64,000 nt of DNA from Streptomyces sp. 378 (GTDB taxonomy: Bacteria; Actinomycetota; Actinomycetes; Streptomycetales; Streptomycetaceae): assembly GCF_030124145.1 (NCBI RefSeq), contig NZ_JASKMS010000004.1:310001-374000 (forward strand), given 5' to 3'. Each line of letters begins with the position of its first letter. The first letter of the stretch is position 1. Positions 51,367 to 60,155 of this stretch are shown in pieces. The notes below the pieces were generated by a model. The model had not been told where the DNA came from, ran no database searches, and saw only the letters and a program-made list of their open reading frames with translations. The position numbers were made by a program, and so were the translations under genes.

Positions 51367-51786
51367 CCGTCCCCGGTAAGTAGGGCCGGTTATGCGATAG
51401 TTGGCGCCGTCCGGAAAAGGCGAAGAGCCTAGCCGGGCGGCGCCTTCGCATGTGGGTGTTCCTGTGAATCTCCCGCGCCAAACGGGATGTGAGCTTTCAC
51501 ACGCAACTCGGAATTGCCTTGCCCCGTCGGGTTACGGCAGAGTCTCAGTCCTGTCAGGCCCCGCATACGACACACCTGTATCCCCAGCGGTACGGCACCA
51601 CCGAAGCAACAGCACCAACTGCATAGCGTTGTCGTATGCCGCCCGAGCAATACGCGGCGCTCCCCTCGCGGGAGTTGCCCACCGGGCCCGCGCCTCCCGT
51701 GACCCCGCAGTTGGGGAGGCCAGTGCCAGGGGCACGATTGCGTCCGCGAGGGTCACCGAAGCGGGCGATGCTGGAAGGAAAACCGT
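51367..51786. other. 420-nt region: phoH terminator and long leader of the SLT gene
   Basis: The first part holds the phoH terminator (51403-51444). The rest up to the ribosome-binding site GGAAGGA (51775-51781) is not coding, with an AT-richer section near 51600-51640 (CTGCATAGCGTTG) that may hold a promoter. Long leaders before Streptomyces cell-wall lytic genes can contain a c-di-AMP (ydaO) riboswitch; I could not recognise its conserved segments here. Confidence 0.4.
51403..51444 (+). terminator. phoH terminator
   Basis: A 12-bp stem with one mismatch (51403-51414 with 51433-51444) encloses a small inner AGGC/GCCT stem. It starts 37 nt after the phoH stop. Confidence 0.75.
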
Positions 51787-52488
51787 GTGAGCCGGATCTC
51801 GGTCCGGGGATTCGCAGTGGCTTCGGCCACGGCGGTCACCGCTGTCGGAAGCGTCGTCGGAGTTGCCTCGGGCAGCACCGCGCAGAACAACGACGCCGAA
51901 GCGACGGCCAGCGGCACCACCCTGCTCGCGGACATCCCCGCGGGCCAGCAGGCCCAGGTGCAGACCGCGTCCCTGACGCAGCAGGCCGACGCGCAGGCCA
52001 TCCAGGCGGACGCGAGCGCCAAGAAGGACGCCGAGGAGGCCGCCCGCAAGGCCGCCGCCGAGACGGCCATCGCCAAGAAGGAAGCCGCCGAGAAGGCCGC
52101 CAAGGCCGCCGAGGCGGCAGCCAAGGAGCGTGCGGAGGCCAAGGCCGCCGCCAGCCGCTCCAAGGACATTTCCGACTTCCCCGTCGCGAGCTCCTACAGC
52201 ATCGCCCAGCTCCAGGCGATGGCACGGCAGATGGTGCCGTCGGGTCAGTTCCAGTGCTTCAGCAACATCGTGGACCACGAGTCCGACTGGAACTACAAGG
52301 CGGTCAACCCCTCTTCAGGGGCCTACGGCATGTTCCAGGCGCTGCCCGCTTCCAAGATGTCGTCCGCAGGCGCCGACTGGCGGACCAACCCGGCCACCCA
52401 GATCAAGTGGGGCCTGAGCTACATGAACGACCGCTACGGCAGCCCCTGTGAGGCCTGGTCGTTCTGGCAGGCCAACCGCTGGTACTGA
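51787..52488 (+). CDS. Secreted lytic transglycosylase (SLT/lysozyme-like)
   Basis: This 233-residue exported protein has a signal-like N-terminus (SRISVRGFAVASATAVTAVG), an Ala/Lys/Glu coiled coil (residues ~65-125, KEAAEKAAKAAEAAAKERAE), and a C-terminal SLT domain. The catalytic Glu is in CFSNIVDHESDWNYKAVNPS, followed by GAYGMFQALPASKM and IKWGLSYMNDRYGSPCEAWS. It cleaves peptidoglycan glycan strands during growth or germination. GTG 51787 follows GGAAGGA. It has a 420-nt leader and a 16-bp terminator behind it. Confidence 0.93.
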   Translation: MSRISVRGFAVASATAVTAVGSVVGVASGSTAQNNDAEATASGTTLLADIPAGQQAQVQTASLTQQADAQAIQADASAKKDAEEAARKAAAETAIAKKEAAEKAAKAAEAAAKERAEAKAAASRSKDISDFPVASSYSIAQLQAMARQMVPSGQFQCFSNIVDHESDWNYKAVNPSSGAYGMFQALPASKMSSAGADWRTNPATQIKWGLSYMNDRYGSPCEAWSFWQANRWY

Positions 52489-52522
52489 GCCGACCGGCCC
52501 CACGGCCGATCCCGTTGCCTCA

Positions 52523-52559
52523 CGAGAGCCCCGCACCGTCGTCCGGTGCGGGGCTCTCG
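52523..52559 (+). terminator. Terminator after the SLT gene
   Basis: A perfect 16-bp stem, CGAGAGCCCCGCACCG at 52523-52538 and its complement at 52544-52559, has a 5-nt loop. No T-tract. Confidence 0.88.
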
Positions 52560-52626
52560 CCCTGTACGGTCGGACGGGACCGACTCCGGGGGAGTGGTGC
52601 GCTGAGACGGGGGAAGAGGACGGATC

Positions 52627-53934
52627 ATGTCGCGAGTGCCAGGGTGGCTCGGCCGGTTCGGTGCCGGGCTGACCGAGATCAGCGAGCGTTACAACGAACG
52701 CCGTGCCGAGGCCGAGCGGGAGCGGGACGACCCCGAATCCCCGGCCCTCCCCGGCGAGTACGTTCCGCCGCCCCCGGACTACGCGCCCGACGTCGCCCCC
52801 CGGCCCGATCCGGCGCTGGCCGTGCCGTGGGGGGTGCGGGTCGCCGCCGAGGTCGGCTGGCGGTTCCTCATCCTCGCGGGCACCGTCTGGGTGCTGATGC
52901 GGATCATCAGCGCCGTCCAGCTCGTGGTGCTCTCGTTCGTGATCGCGCTGCTCATCACGGCGATCCTGCAGCCGACGGTGGCGCGTCTGCGGCGCCACGG
53001 CGTGCCGCGCGGGCCGGCGACGGCGTTGACGGCCATCCTCGGCTTCGTCGTCATCGGCCTCATCGGCTGGTTCGTGACCTGGCAGGTCATGGAGAACATC
53101 GACGACCTCTCGGGCCAGATCCAGGACGGCATCGACGAGTTGCGGAACTGGCTGCTGAACAGCCCCTTCCACGTCACGGACAAACAGATTAACGAGATCG
53201 CCAAGAACCTGCGCGAAGCGGTCGGGGCGAACACGGACCAGATCACCTCGGCGGGCCTGGAAGGCGTGACGGTCGTCGTCGAGGCGCTCGCCGGAATCCT
53301 GCTGGCGGTCTTCTCGACGCTGTTCCTGCTCTACGACGGCAAGAGGGTCTGGGAGTGGACGCTGAAGCTGGTGCCGGCGGCGGCGCGGCCGGGGGTGGCC
53401 GGGGCCGGTCCGGCGGCGTGGCGGACGCTGACGGCGTATGTGCGGGGCACGGTCATCGTCGCGCTGATCGACGCGATCTTCATCGGGCTCGGCATCTACT
53501 TCCTCGATGTGCCGATGGCGGTGCCGCTGGCCGTGTTCATCTTCCTGTTCGCCTTCATCCCGCTGGTCGGTGCGGTGGTCTCCGGTGCGCTCGCCGTGGT
53601 CGTCGCGCTGGTCACCCAGGGGGTGTTCACGGCCGTCATGACGCTGGTGGTGGTGCTCGCGGTGCAGCAGATCGAGGGGCACATCCTGCAGCCGTTCATC
53701 CTGGGGCGGGCCGTGCGGGTGCATCCGCTGGCGGTCGTGCTCTCGGTCGCGGCGGGCGGCATGGTGGCCGGGATCGGCGGTGCGGTCGTCGCCGTGCCGC
53801 TGGTGGCGGTGACCAACACGGTCGCCGGATATCTGCGCTCCTCCGCGCAGAAGGCGGCGCTCCGGCATTCGGTGCGGCCCCGCGGGGCCACGGCGGTGAG
53901 TGCGGAGCCCGCCCCCGGGACGCCGCCGGAGTAG
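52627..53934 (+). CDS. AI-2E/PerM-family membrane transporter
   Basis: This 435-residue integral membrane protein has an acidic/Pro-rich cytosolic N-terminus (residues 1-70) and about eight transmembrane helices in the PerM pattern: VVLSFVIALLITAILQPTVA, GFVVIGLIGWFVTWQVMENI, a large central loop, ALAGILLAVFSTLFLLYDGK and FAFIPLVGAVVSGALAVVVA. EGHILQPFILGRAVRVHPLA follows. The family includes AI-2 exporters and Na+/H+ antiporters; the substrate is unknown here. ATG 52627. Confidence 0.92.
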   Translation: MSRVPGWLGRFGAGLTEISERYNERRAEAERERDDPESPALPGEYVPPPPDYAPDVAPRPDPALAVPWGVRVAAEVGWRFLILAGTVWVLMRIISAVQLVVLSFVIALLITAILQPTVARLRRHGVPRGPATALTAILGFVVIGLIGWFVTWQVMENIDDLSGQIQDGIDELRNWLLNSPFHVTDKQINEIAKNLREAVGANTDQITSAGLEGVTVVVEALAGILLAVFSTLFLLYDGKRVWEWTLKLVPAAARPGVAGAGPAAWRTLTAYVRGTVIVALIDAIFIGLGIYFLDVPMAVPLAVFIFLFAFIPLVGAVVSGALAVVVALVTQGVFTAVMTLVVVLAVQQIEGHILQPFILGRAVRVHPLAVVLSVAAGGMVAGIGGAVVAVPLVAVTNTVAGYLRSSAQKAALRHSVRPRGATAVSAEPAPGTPPE

Positions 53935-53952
53935 TCGGCACCCGACACACCA

Positions 53953-53993
53953 GCAGGGCCCCGTCCACCGGTGTCAGGTGGGCGGGGCCCTGC
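53953..53993. terminator. Bidirectional terminator between AI-2E gene and ahpD
   Basis: A 17-bp stem with one mismatch (53953-53969 with 53977-53993) has a 7-nt loop and lies between convergent genes. Confidence 0.88.
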
Positions 53994-54016
53994 GGTGCGA
54001 GGCGTGCGGCCGGGGA

Positions 54017-54550
54017 TTACCCGGCCAGGACCGCCTCGGCGTCCAGCGTGACGCCGACCGCCTGGATCACGGAAGCGATCTTGAACGCCTCCTGGATGAC
54101 CTCGCGGTCGAGACCGGCCTTGCGCAGCACCTGCTCGTGGGAGTCCAGGCACATGCCGCAGCCGTTGATGGCCGAGACGGCGAAGGACCACAGCTCGAAG
54201 TCGACCTTGTCGACGCCCGGGTTGCCGATGACGTTCATCCGCAGGCCCGCGCGCAGGTTGCCGTACTCGTGGTCCGTCAGGAGGTGGCGGGTGCGGTAGA
54301 AGACGTTGTTCATCGCCATCACCGCGGCGGCGGCCTTGGCCGCCGTGTACGCCTCCGCCGACAGGTTCGCCTTCGCCTCCGGCTCCAGCTCGCGCAGCAC
54401 GATCGGGGAGCGCGAGGCGATCGCCGTCGACAGCACCGTGCCCCACAGCTGCTGGGCCGGCAGGTCGGAGTTGCCGATGACCGAGCCCAGGTTGAGCTTC
54501 AGATCCTTGGCGTAGTCCGGTACGGCGGACTTCAGGGCATCCAGCGACAT
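54017..54550 (-). CDS. ahpD: Alkyl hydroperoxidase AhpD
   Basis: This 177-residue carboxymuconolactone decarboxylase-fold protein reduces AhpC (through lipoylated proteins in actinobacteria). The active site is [20 protein letters not shown] with the redox CxxC and the proton-relay His. The opening [20 protein letters not shown] matches AhpD proteins over the full normal length. It follows ahpC by 6 nt in the same operon, under OxyR control in related streptomycetes. Confidence 0.97.
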   Translation of the reverse strand: MSLDALKSAVPDYAKDLKLNLGSVIGNSDLPAQQLWGTVLSTAIASRSPIVLRELEPEAKANLSAEAYTAAKAAAAVMAMNNVFYRTRHLLTDHEYGNLRAGLRMNVIGNPGVDKVDFELWSFAVSAINGCGMCLDSHEQVLRKAGLDREVIQEAFKIASVIQAVGVTLDAEAVLAG

Positions 54551-54556
54551 GTCAGA

Positions 54557-55111
54557 TCACTCCCCGGAGAGCAGCGCGACCGGGTCGAGGGTCTCGTCGC
54601 CCTTCGACCAGTTGCAGGGGCACAGCTCGTCCGTCTGGAGCGCGTCCAGGACCCGGAGGACCTCCTTCGGGTTACGGCCGACCGAGCCCGCGGTCACCAT
54701 CGAGAACTGGATCTCGTTGTTCTGGTCCACGATGAACACGGCGCGCTTGGCGAAGCCGTCCTCGCCCTCGATGCCGAGGTCGCGCATCAGCTCGTGCTTG
54801 GAGTCGGCCATCATCGGGAACGGCAGGTCGCGCAGGTCGTCGTGGTCCTTGCGCCAGGCGTGGTGGACGAACTCGGAGTCGCCGGAGAAGCCGAGCACCT
54901 GGGCGTCGCGGTCGGCGAACTCGTCGTTCAGCTTGCCGAAGGCGGCGATCTCGGTCGGGCACACGAAGGTGAAGTCCTTGGGCCACGCGAAGATGACCTT
55001 CCACTGACCCTCGTAGGTCTTGTGGTTGATCTGCTGGAACTCCTTGCCCTTCTCCAGCGAGACGCAGGCGGTCAGGTCGAACTCGGGGAACTTGTCACCG
55101 ACGGTGAGCAC
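54557..55111 (-). CDS. ahpC: Alkyl hydroperoxide reductase AhpC (2-Cys peroxiredoxin)
   Basis: This 184-residue peroxiredoxin has VGDKFPEFDLTACVS, the peroxidatic Cys in WPKDFTFVCPTEIAAFGK and the resolving Cys in ELCPCNWSKGDET. It reduces hydrogen peroxide and organic peroxides, with AhpD as electron donor. GTG 55111 is preferred: AAGGAG (55122-55117) lies 5 nt upstream, and the product has the standard length. The divergent oxyR gene is 133 nt away. Confidence 0.97.
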   Translation of the reverse strand: MLTVGDKFPEFDLTACVSLEKGKEFQQINHKTYEGQWKVIFAWPKDFTFVCPTEIAAFGKLNDEFADRDAQVLGFSGDSEFVHHAWRKDHDDLRDLPFPMMADSKHELMRDLGIEGEDGFAKRAVFIVDQNNEIQFSMVTAGSVGRNPKEVLRVLDALQTDELCPCNWSKGDETLDPVALLSGE

Positions 55112-55244
55112 ACACACTCCTTGCAGCGAAGAAACTCCCGGATCGCGGGCGTTTCCCATGGGTTGGACGGTGTTGATGTTGGCACAGGCTCGATTGATTA
55201 CAGAAATAGCTACACTCGGTCTGGTTGATCGGAGGTAGTTATCA
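55112..55244. promoter_or_regulatory. ahpC-oxyR divergent promoter region
   Basis: This 133-nt intergenic region is AT-richer than its surroundings, with TTGATG, TTGATT, ATTACAGAAATAGC and TACACT between 55170 and 55220. It must hold both promoters and, by analogy with S. coelicolor, the OxyR site. I cannot place the exact operator by eye. Confidence 0.7.
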
Positions 55245-56195
55245 GTGACGGTCGGTAATCAGCGCAGACAGCCCAGCCTCGCCCAGCTCCGGGCCTTCGC
55301 GGCGGTGGCCGAGCACCTTCATTTCCGGGACGCGGCCGCGGCGATCGGCATGAGCCAGCCCGCCCTCTCGGGTGCCGTGTCGGCCCTGGAGGAGACACTC
55401 GGAGTGACGCTCCTCGAGCGTACGACGCGCAAGGTGCTGCTCTCACCCGAGGGTGAGCGGATCGCCGTACGGGCCAAAGCGGTCCTGGGGGAGGTGGGCG
55501 CCCTCATGGAGGAGGCCGAGGCGGTGCGGGCGCCCTTCACCGGGGTGCTGCGGCTCGGAGTGATCCCGACGGTCGCGCCCTATCTGCTGCCGACGGTCCT
55601 GCGGCTCGTCCACGAGCGGTATCCGCACCTCGACCTCCAGGTGCACGAGGAGCAGACCGCCAGCCTCCTCGACGGCCTCGCCGGCGGCCGACTCGATCTG
55701 CTGCTGCTCGCCGTGCCGCTGGGCGTGCCGGGCGTGGCCGAACTGCCGCTGTTCGACGAGGACTTCGTGCTCGTCACGCCGCTCGACCACTGGCTCGGCG
55801 GACGCGAGGGCATTCCGCGCGGGGCGCTGCGCGAGCTGAACCTGCTGCTGCTGGACGAGGGGCACTGCCTGCGCGACCAGGCCCTCGACATCTGCCGGGA
55901 GGCCGGCCGCGACGATGTGCCGGTCACCACGACCGCCGCCGGGCTGTCCACCCTGGTGCAGCTCGTCGCGGGCGGGCTGGGCGTCACGCTGCTGCCGCGC
56001 ACCGCCCTGAAGGTCGAGATCTCCCGCAGCAACCAGCTCCTCACGGGGTACTTCGCCGACCCGGCCCCCACCCGGCGGATCGCCCTGGCGATGCGGGTGG
56101 GGGCCGCGCGCGGCGCGGAGTACGAGGAGCTGGCGGCCGCCCTGCGCCAGGCGCTGCGGCCGCTGCCCGTCCGGGTCGTCGACCGGGACGCCTGA
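55245..56195 (+). CDS. oxyR: OxyR, LysR-type peroxide-responsive regulator
   Basis: This 316-residue regulator has an N-terminal winged HTH (PSLAQLRAFAAVAEHLHFRD, AIGMSQPALSGAVSALEETL). The LysR effector domain carries the redox Cys pair in LLDEGHCLRDQALDICREAG, matching the OxyR Cys spacing. On oxidation it should form a disulfide and activate ahpC-ahpD, its divergent neighbour. GTG 55245 follows GGAGG at 55231-55235. Length is normal. Confidence 0.97.
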   Translation: MTVGNQRRQPSLAQLRAFAAVAEHLHFRDAAAAIGMSQPALSGAVSALEETLGVTLLERTTRKVLLSPEGERIAVRAKAVLGEVGALMEEAEAVRAPFTGVLRLGVIPTVAPYLLPTVLRLVHERYPHLDLQVHEEQTASLLDGLAGGRLDLLLLAVPLGVPGVAELPLFDEDFVLVTPLDHWLGGREGIPRGALRELNLLLLDEGHCLRDQALDICREAGRDDVPVTTTAAGLSTLVQLVAGGLGVTLLPRTALKVEISRSNQLLTGYFADPAPTRRIALAMRVGAARGAEYEELAAALRQALRPLPVRVVDRDA

Positions 56196-56211
56196 CGCCC
56201 CGTAGGAGGAC

Positions 56212-58551
56212 CTACTCCGTCCGCAGCCCGTCCGGCCGCATCAGTTTCAGCAGCGGCGGCAGGCTCAGCAGCGTCACCGCCAGGACGACGCCCGCGCCGA
56301 TGCCGGTCACCGACAGCACGCTCGGCCAGTCCACCCGGACCGACGTGTTCGTCATCCGCAGCAGGACCGCGCCCAGTGCCATGCCCACCGCCGCGGCGAG
56401 CAGCAGGCCCAGCCCGATCGGGATCGCCGTCTGCCACAGCACCGACAGGCTGAGGGTGCGGCGCCGGGTGCCGAAGGCCACCAGGGCCGACAGCAGCCTG
56501 CGGCGTTCGCGCAACTGCTCCAGCTGCGAGACCAGCAGACTCGCCCCGATCAGGGCCAGCACACACGCCGCTCCGACGGACAGACCGGTGCGGATGGCGG
56601 CGTAGCGGTCGTTGGTCTCGATGCTGTGCCAGGTCATCGGCTGGGACGTCGGGTCGAGCCGCGCCGCCGTGTTGCGCACGTGGTCGTAGGCGTCCGGCAC
56701 CGAGGTGTCCACGCTCAGGAAGAGCCGCGTGGAGATGAGCCCCTTGAGCTTCTCGGGCAGCGCGCCGGGGGTGATCAGGATGCCCCCGCGCTCGTAGCCG
56801 GTGGGGTCCTCGCGGGACTCGGCCTGCCGGATGTCCTGTGGCACGGTCCAGGAGACCGCGCGGTCGCCCGGGCGGCCGGAGTCCTCCGACTCGGTCCACA
56901 GGGTCGTGCCGGGCTTGGCCAGGCGCTCGCTCTCGCTGTCGTACTCCGAGCCCTTGGCCGCGAAGACGTCACCGTCACGGCAGCCGGGGAGCGTGGCCAC
57001 TTCGCGCAGCGAAGCGCAGTCGGCAACGGTGATCTGGATGAGGGACTCGTCCTCGCCGCGACGGTCGCCGAGATGGACGTCGGACAGGGCGGTGACCTTG
57101 CGTATGCCCTCGGTGTCGCGGTACTGCGCGGCGACGGGGGCGGCGTCTCTGCCGTCCGGCACGTCCACGCTCATCTGGGCCCGGGTGATGTCGTACTGCG
57201 ACGCCCTGGTGTAGGTGCCCTCCACCCCGGCGAACAGCATCTGCAGCGCGATCGCCCCGGCCACCGCCACCGCGATGCCGTTGACCATCCGGGCCGCCGC
57301 GCCGCTGCTCAACTGAAGCCTGCGCACGGCCAGTTGCCAGGCGACCCCGCCCGAGCCGAGCCGGGCCACGACCGTCTCCACCACCCAGGGCAGCAGGGCG
57401 GTGACGCCGACCAGGAGGAGCATCACGCCGCCGACGACGAGGTACTGATTGAACTCCCCGCCGTCGTCGCCCTGCCCGATCATCGGGAAGAGCAGCGCGA
57501 GCCCGCCGAGCGGCAGCAGCAGCCGCCACCACAGCCGGCGCCGCGCGGGCCTGGCCGTGCGGACCACGCCGAGCGGCTCGATCACCACCCCGCGCAGGGC
57601 GAGGATCGTCACCACGACCGCGGCCGCCGGCACCGTGACCGCGACCAGGACGGCCAGCACGGGCGAGGGGTTCAGATAGCTCGGGAACACACTGACCCGG
57701 AACACCTCGACCGATGCCGCCAGTTGCCGCCCCAGCAGGAAGAAGCCGGCTCCGAGGACGAGCCCCAGCACCGAACCGGCGAGCGCCTCGCCGGCGGCGA
57801 TCCGCCGGGTCATCCGGCTGTCGGAGCCGACCAGCCGCAGCGCCGCCAGCCGGCGGTCGCGCCGCTCGCCGCCGAAGCGCACGGCCGCGGCGATGAACAC
57901 GGCGACCGGCATCAGCAGCACCACGAAGACGACCAGGATCAGCAGGAGCAGCACCGGGTCCCAGGGGTCGGGCGACCTCAGGTCCGGGTTGCCGAAGCTG
58001 TCGATCCGGGCCCCGTTGGCGGAGCCCTCCAGCCGTTCCGCGAGTCCCTTGCCGCCCGCGTAGTAGGCGAGTTCCCGCGAGCCGACCAGGCCCTGTTCGC
58101 CGATGGTGCCCGAGATCCGGTAGTCCAGCCGCTCCCGCAGCAGCTTGCCGTCGTCGGAGGCGAGCAGCTCCTTCAGCGCGGGGGAGACGACCATCTCGCC
58201 CGCGGCCGGGAACCGCGCGATGCCCGGGGGCAGCGGAGCCCGCGGGCCCTCCGCCTCCAGCATCCGGCCGCGCACGTCCTGGTCGCGGAACGTGGTGTCC
58301 GAGTCCAGGACGATCAGGGTGTCGTCGGCCTTCGGTATCTTCGGCTGGCTGAAGGTGTGGTCGCTGCGCGCCTCCTCGCGCCGGTCCCGTTCCGCCAGGG
58401 CGCTCGGGATGGCGGTGGTGAGCAGCAGCAGCGCCACTCCGAGCCCGACGCCGACGGCCGTGAGCAGCGCCCGGGTCCACCCCTCGCGTCCGCCGGCGAA
58501 GGCGAACCGGGCCCCCATGCCCAGGTCCCGGCTCCACTGTCTGACGCTCAT
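56212..58551 (-). CDS. ABC transporter permease (FtsX/MacB type)
   Basis: This 779-residue membrane protein has two FtsX-like units: an N-terminal helix (WTRALLTAVGVGLGVALLLL), an extracytoplasmic loop, and the first FtsX core (LLLLILVVFVVLLMPVAVFI, RRDRRLAALRLVGSDSRMTR). A second core near the end is SVGAACVLALIGASLLVSQL, RERRRLLSALVAFGTRRRTL. Partner of the ATPase gene, whose stop overlaps this start by 4 nt. It probably exports a lipid-like or peptide substrate, or responds to envelope stress. Controlled by the PadR gene at the head of the operon. Confidence 0.92.
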   Translation of the reverse strand: MSVRQWSRDLGMGARFAFAGGREGWTRALLTAVGVGLGVALLLLTTAIPSALAERDRREEARSDHTFSQPKIPKADDTLIVLDSDTTFRDQDVRGRMLEAEGPRAPLPPGIARFPAAGEMVVSPALKELLASDDGKLLRERLDYRISGTIGEQGLVGSRELAYYAGGKGLAERLEGSANGARIDSFGNPDLRSPDPWDPVLLLLILVVFVVLLMPVAVFIAAAVRFGGERRDRRLAALRLVGSDSRMTRRIAAGEALAGSVLGLVLGAGFFLLGRQLAASVEVFRVSVFPSYLNPSPVLAVLVAVTVPAAAVVVTILALRGVVIEPLGVVRTARPARRRLWWRLLLPLGGLALLFPMIGQGDDGGEFNQYLVVGGVMLLLVGVTALLPWVVETVVARLGSGGVAWQLAVRRLQLSSGAAARMVNGIAVAVAGAIALQMLFAGVEGTYTRASQYDITRAQMSVDVPDGRDAAPVAAQYRDTEGIRKVTALSDVHLGDRRGEDESLIQITVADCASLREVATLPGCRDGDVFAAKGSEYDSESERLAKPGTTLWTESEDSGRPGDRAVSWTVPQDIRQAESREDPTGYERGGILITPGALPEKLKGLISTRLFLSVDTSVPDAYDHVRNTAARLDPTSQPMTWHSIETNDRYAAIRTGLSVGAACVLALIGASLLVSQLEQLRERRRLLSALVAFGTRRRTLSLSVLWQTAIPIGLGLLLAAAVGMALGAVLLRMTNTSVRVDWPSVLSVTGIGAGVVLAVTLLSLPPLLKLMRPDGLRTE

Positions 58552-59237
58552 ACGACGCGCTCCATGTCCCGCGACCTGCCGTCCCGTACGACGATCTCGC
58601 GGTCGGAGTACGCGGCCACCCGCGCCTCGTGCGTGACGAGTACCACGGCGGCGTTGGCCGACCGGGCGGCGTCGGTGAGCAGCTCCATCACGCGCTCGCC
58701 GTTGAACGAGTCGAGCGCGCCGGTCGGCTCGTCGGCGAAGACCACCCGCGGGTCGGTCACCAGCGAGCGGGCGACGGCGACCCGCTGTCCCTGACCGCCG
58801 GAGACCTCACCGGGCCGCTTCTTGCGCAGGTCGTCGACCTCCAGCCGTTCCATCCAGGCCAGCGCGGTCCGCTCGGCCTCCTTGCGGGGCGACCCGTTCA
58901 GCCGCAGCGGCAGCGCGACGTTCTCCACGCAGGTGAGTTCCGGCACGAGCTGCCCGAACTGGAACACGAACCCGAACTCCGAGCGCCGCAGCGCACTGCG
59001 CTCGGCGTCGCTCATCGCGGTCACCTCGCGCCCGTGGTACGTGATCGAGCCCGAGTCGGGCATGACGATCCCGGCGAGGCAGTGCAGCAGCGTCGACTTG
59101 CCCGACCCGGACGGGCCCATCACGGCGACGACCTCGCCGGGGTGGATGGAGAACCCGGCGCCGTCGAGGGCGGTCGTCGGCCCGTACGCCTTGCGCAGGT
59201 CCTGGGCGGTGAGGAGCGAACCAGCGGGAATCGTCAC
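58548..59237 (-). CDS. ABC transporter ATP-binding protein (LolD/MacB type)
   Basis: This 229-residue ATPase has Walker A VMGPSGSGKSTLLHCLAG, the Q-loop FGFVFQFGQLVPELT, signature VSGGQGQRVAVARSL, Walker B PRVVFADEPTGALDS, and the switch His (LVTHEARVA). It energises the FtsX-type permease encoded immediately downstream. It overlaps the PadR gene (59234-59237) and the permease gene (58548-58551) by ATGA, so all three are translationally coupled. Confidence 0.96.
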   Translation of the reverse strand: MTIPAGSLLTAQDLRKAYGPTTALDGAGFSIHPGEVVAVMGPSGSGKSTLLHCLAGIVMPDSGSITYHGREVTAMSDAERSALRRSEFGFVFQFGQLVPELTCVENVALPLRLNGSPRKEAERTALAWMERLEVDDLRKKRPGEVSGGQGQRVAVARSLVTDPRVVFADEPTGALDSFNGERVMELLTDAARSANAAVVLVTHEARVAAYSDREIVVRDGRSRDMERVV

Positions 59238-59758
59238 CGGGTCACCGCCGCACGGAGCTTGTCCAGACGCGCCGCGGTCAGCTCCAGCCAGCGCAGGTCC
59301 GCCTCCAGGTGGAACAGCGCGTGATCGCAGATGAGCTGGTCGGCCAGATCGCCCTTGCGCTTGCGGTCGGTGAGGATGCGCATGCTGCGCAGGTGCTCCG
59401 AGCGCTGGGTGTCGAGGATGTCGCCGGCGTCGCGGTGGGTGAGCAGCGCGAGGACGATCTTGGTGTAGAGGGTCGACTGGAGATACGGCTCCGGCTTCTC
59501 CGGCGTGGCGAGCCAGCGCGCGACGTCGGTGATGCCGGCCTCGGTGATGGCGTAGCGCTTGCGCTCGGGCCCGCCGCCCGCCTCGATGCCGTCGACCTCG
59601 ACGAGCCCGTTCTTCAGCAGGCGGGACATCGTCGAGTAGACCTGGCCGTAGTGGAGCGGCCGGTCGTGACCGAACTTTTCGTCGAAGGCCCGCTTCAGGT
59701 CGTAACCGTGCCGCGGGCCGGACTCCAGGAGTCCCAGAAGAGTGTGACCGATGGACAT
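59234..59758 (-). CDS. PadR-family transcriptional repressor
   Basis: This 174-residue repressor has the PadR winged helix (IGHTLLGLLESGPRHGYDLK, LHYGQVYSTMSRLLKNGLVE, PERKRYAITEAGITDVARWL) and a C-terminal Vir/PadR helical domain. First gene of the padR-ATPase-permease operon, which it probably represses until a drug or envelope-active compound binds. ATG 59758 fits the protein start MSIGHTLLG; the promoter TATGTA ends only 11 nt upstream, so the leader is very short or absent. Confidence 0.94.
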   Translation of the reverse strand: MSIGHTLLGLLESGPRHGYDLKRAFDEKFGHDRPLHYGQVYSTMSRLLKNGLVEVDGIEAGGGPERKRYAITEAGITDVARWLATPEKPEPYLQSTLYTKIVLALLTHRDAGDILDTQRSEHLRSMRILTDRKRKGDLADQLICDHALFHLEADLRWLELTAARLDKLRAAVTR

Positions 59759-59769
59759 GCCGATGACTC

Positions 59770-59798
59770 TACATACTGTGTATACGCAAGGTGTATAC
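59770..59798 (-). promoter_or_regulatory. PadR promoter/operator
   Basis: Two copies of GTGTATAC (59778-59785 and 59791-59798), each containing the palindrome GTATAC and spaced by 13 bp, sit on the promoter whose -10 is TATGTA (59775-59770, minus strand). The A/T-rich palindromes contrast with the surrounding G+C and fit autorepression by PadR. Confidence 0.65.
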
Positions 59799-59885
59799 AC
59801 CGAGTGTGTAGATCATGGCGGGCGGTACCGCCGTGCAGGTCGGGCCGGGTTGTCACGGTTCCGCAACAGCCCGGAGCCGGTCCGT

Positions 59886-60155
59886 TCAGGCCGGTGGGGG
59901 GCCGGGGGGCGAGCCTCCCGGAGACCCGGGCGGCCGCCCCCGCCGGGGCAGCGGCCCGGTCTCCCGCGGCAGCCGGCCCGCCTCCGCCAGCGCCCTGCGC
60001 AGCAGGAACTCGATCTGCGCGTTGGCCGACCGCAGTTCGTCCCCGGCCCACCGCGCGAGCGCCTCGTACACCGCCGGGTCCAGCCGCAGCAGCACCTGCT
60101 TGCGCTGCTGCTGCGGCCGGCGCTGAGGGCCCGGACCCTCGGGAGGGACCGTCAC
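59886..60155 (-). CDS. Small ribbon-helix-helix-like protein
   Basis: This 89-residue protein has an RHH core (RKQVLLRLDPAVYEALARWA, GDELRSANAQIEFLLRRALA) between a Gln/Arg-rich head and a Pro/Gly-rich tail. The pattern VLLRLDPxxxExLxRWAxxE...NxQIExLLRRAL is common in Streptomyces next to SPFH genes and is probably a DNA-binding dimer. GTG 60155 overlaps the SPFH stop as GTGA, so it is made with that protein. Confidence 0.82.
   Translation of the reverse strand: MTVPPEGPGPQRRPQQQRKQVLLRLDPAVYEALARWAGDELRSANAQIEFLLRRALAEAGRLPRETGPLPRRGRPPGSPGGSPPGPPPA

Noticed and set aside
51445..51786. c-di-AMP (ydaO) riboswitch
   Set aside because: I could not find the conserved ydaO segments by eye; kept only as a question about the long leader.
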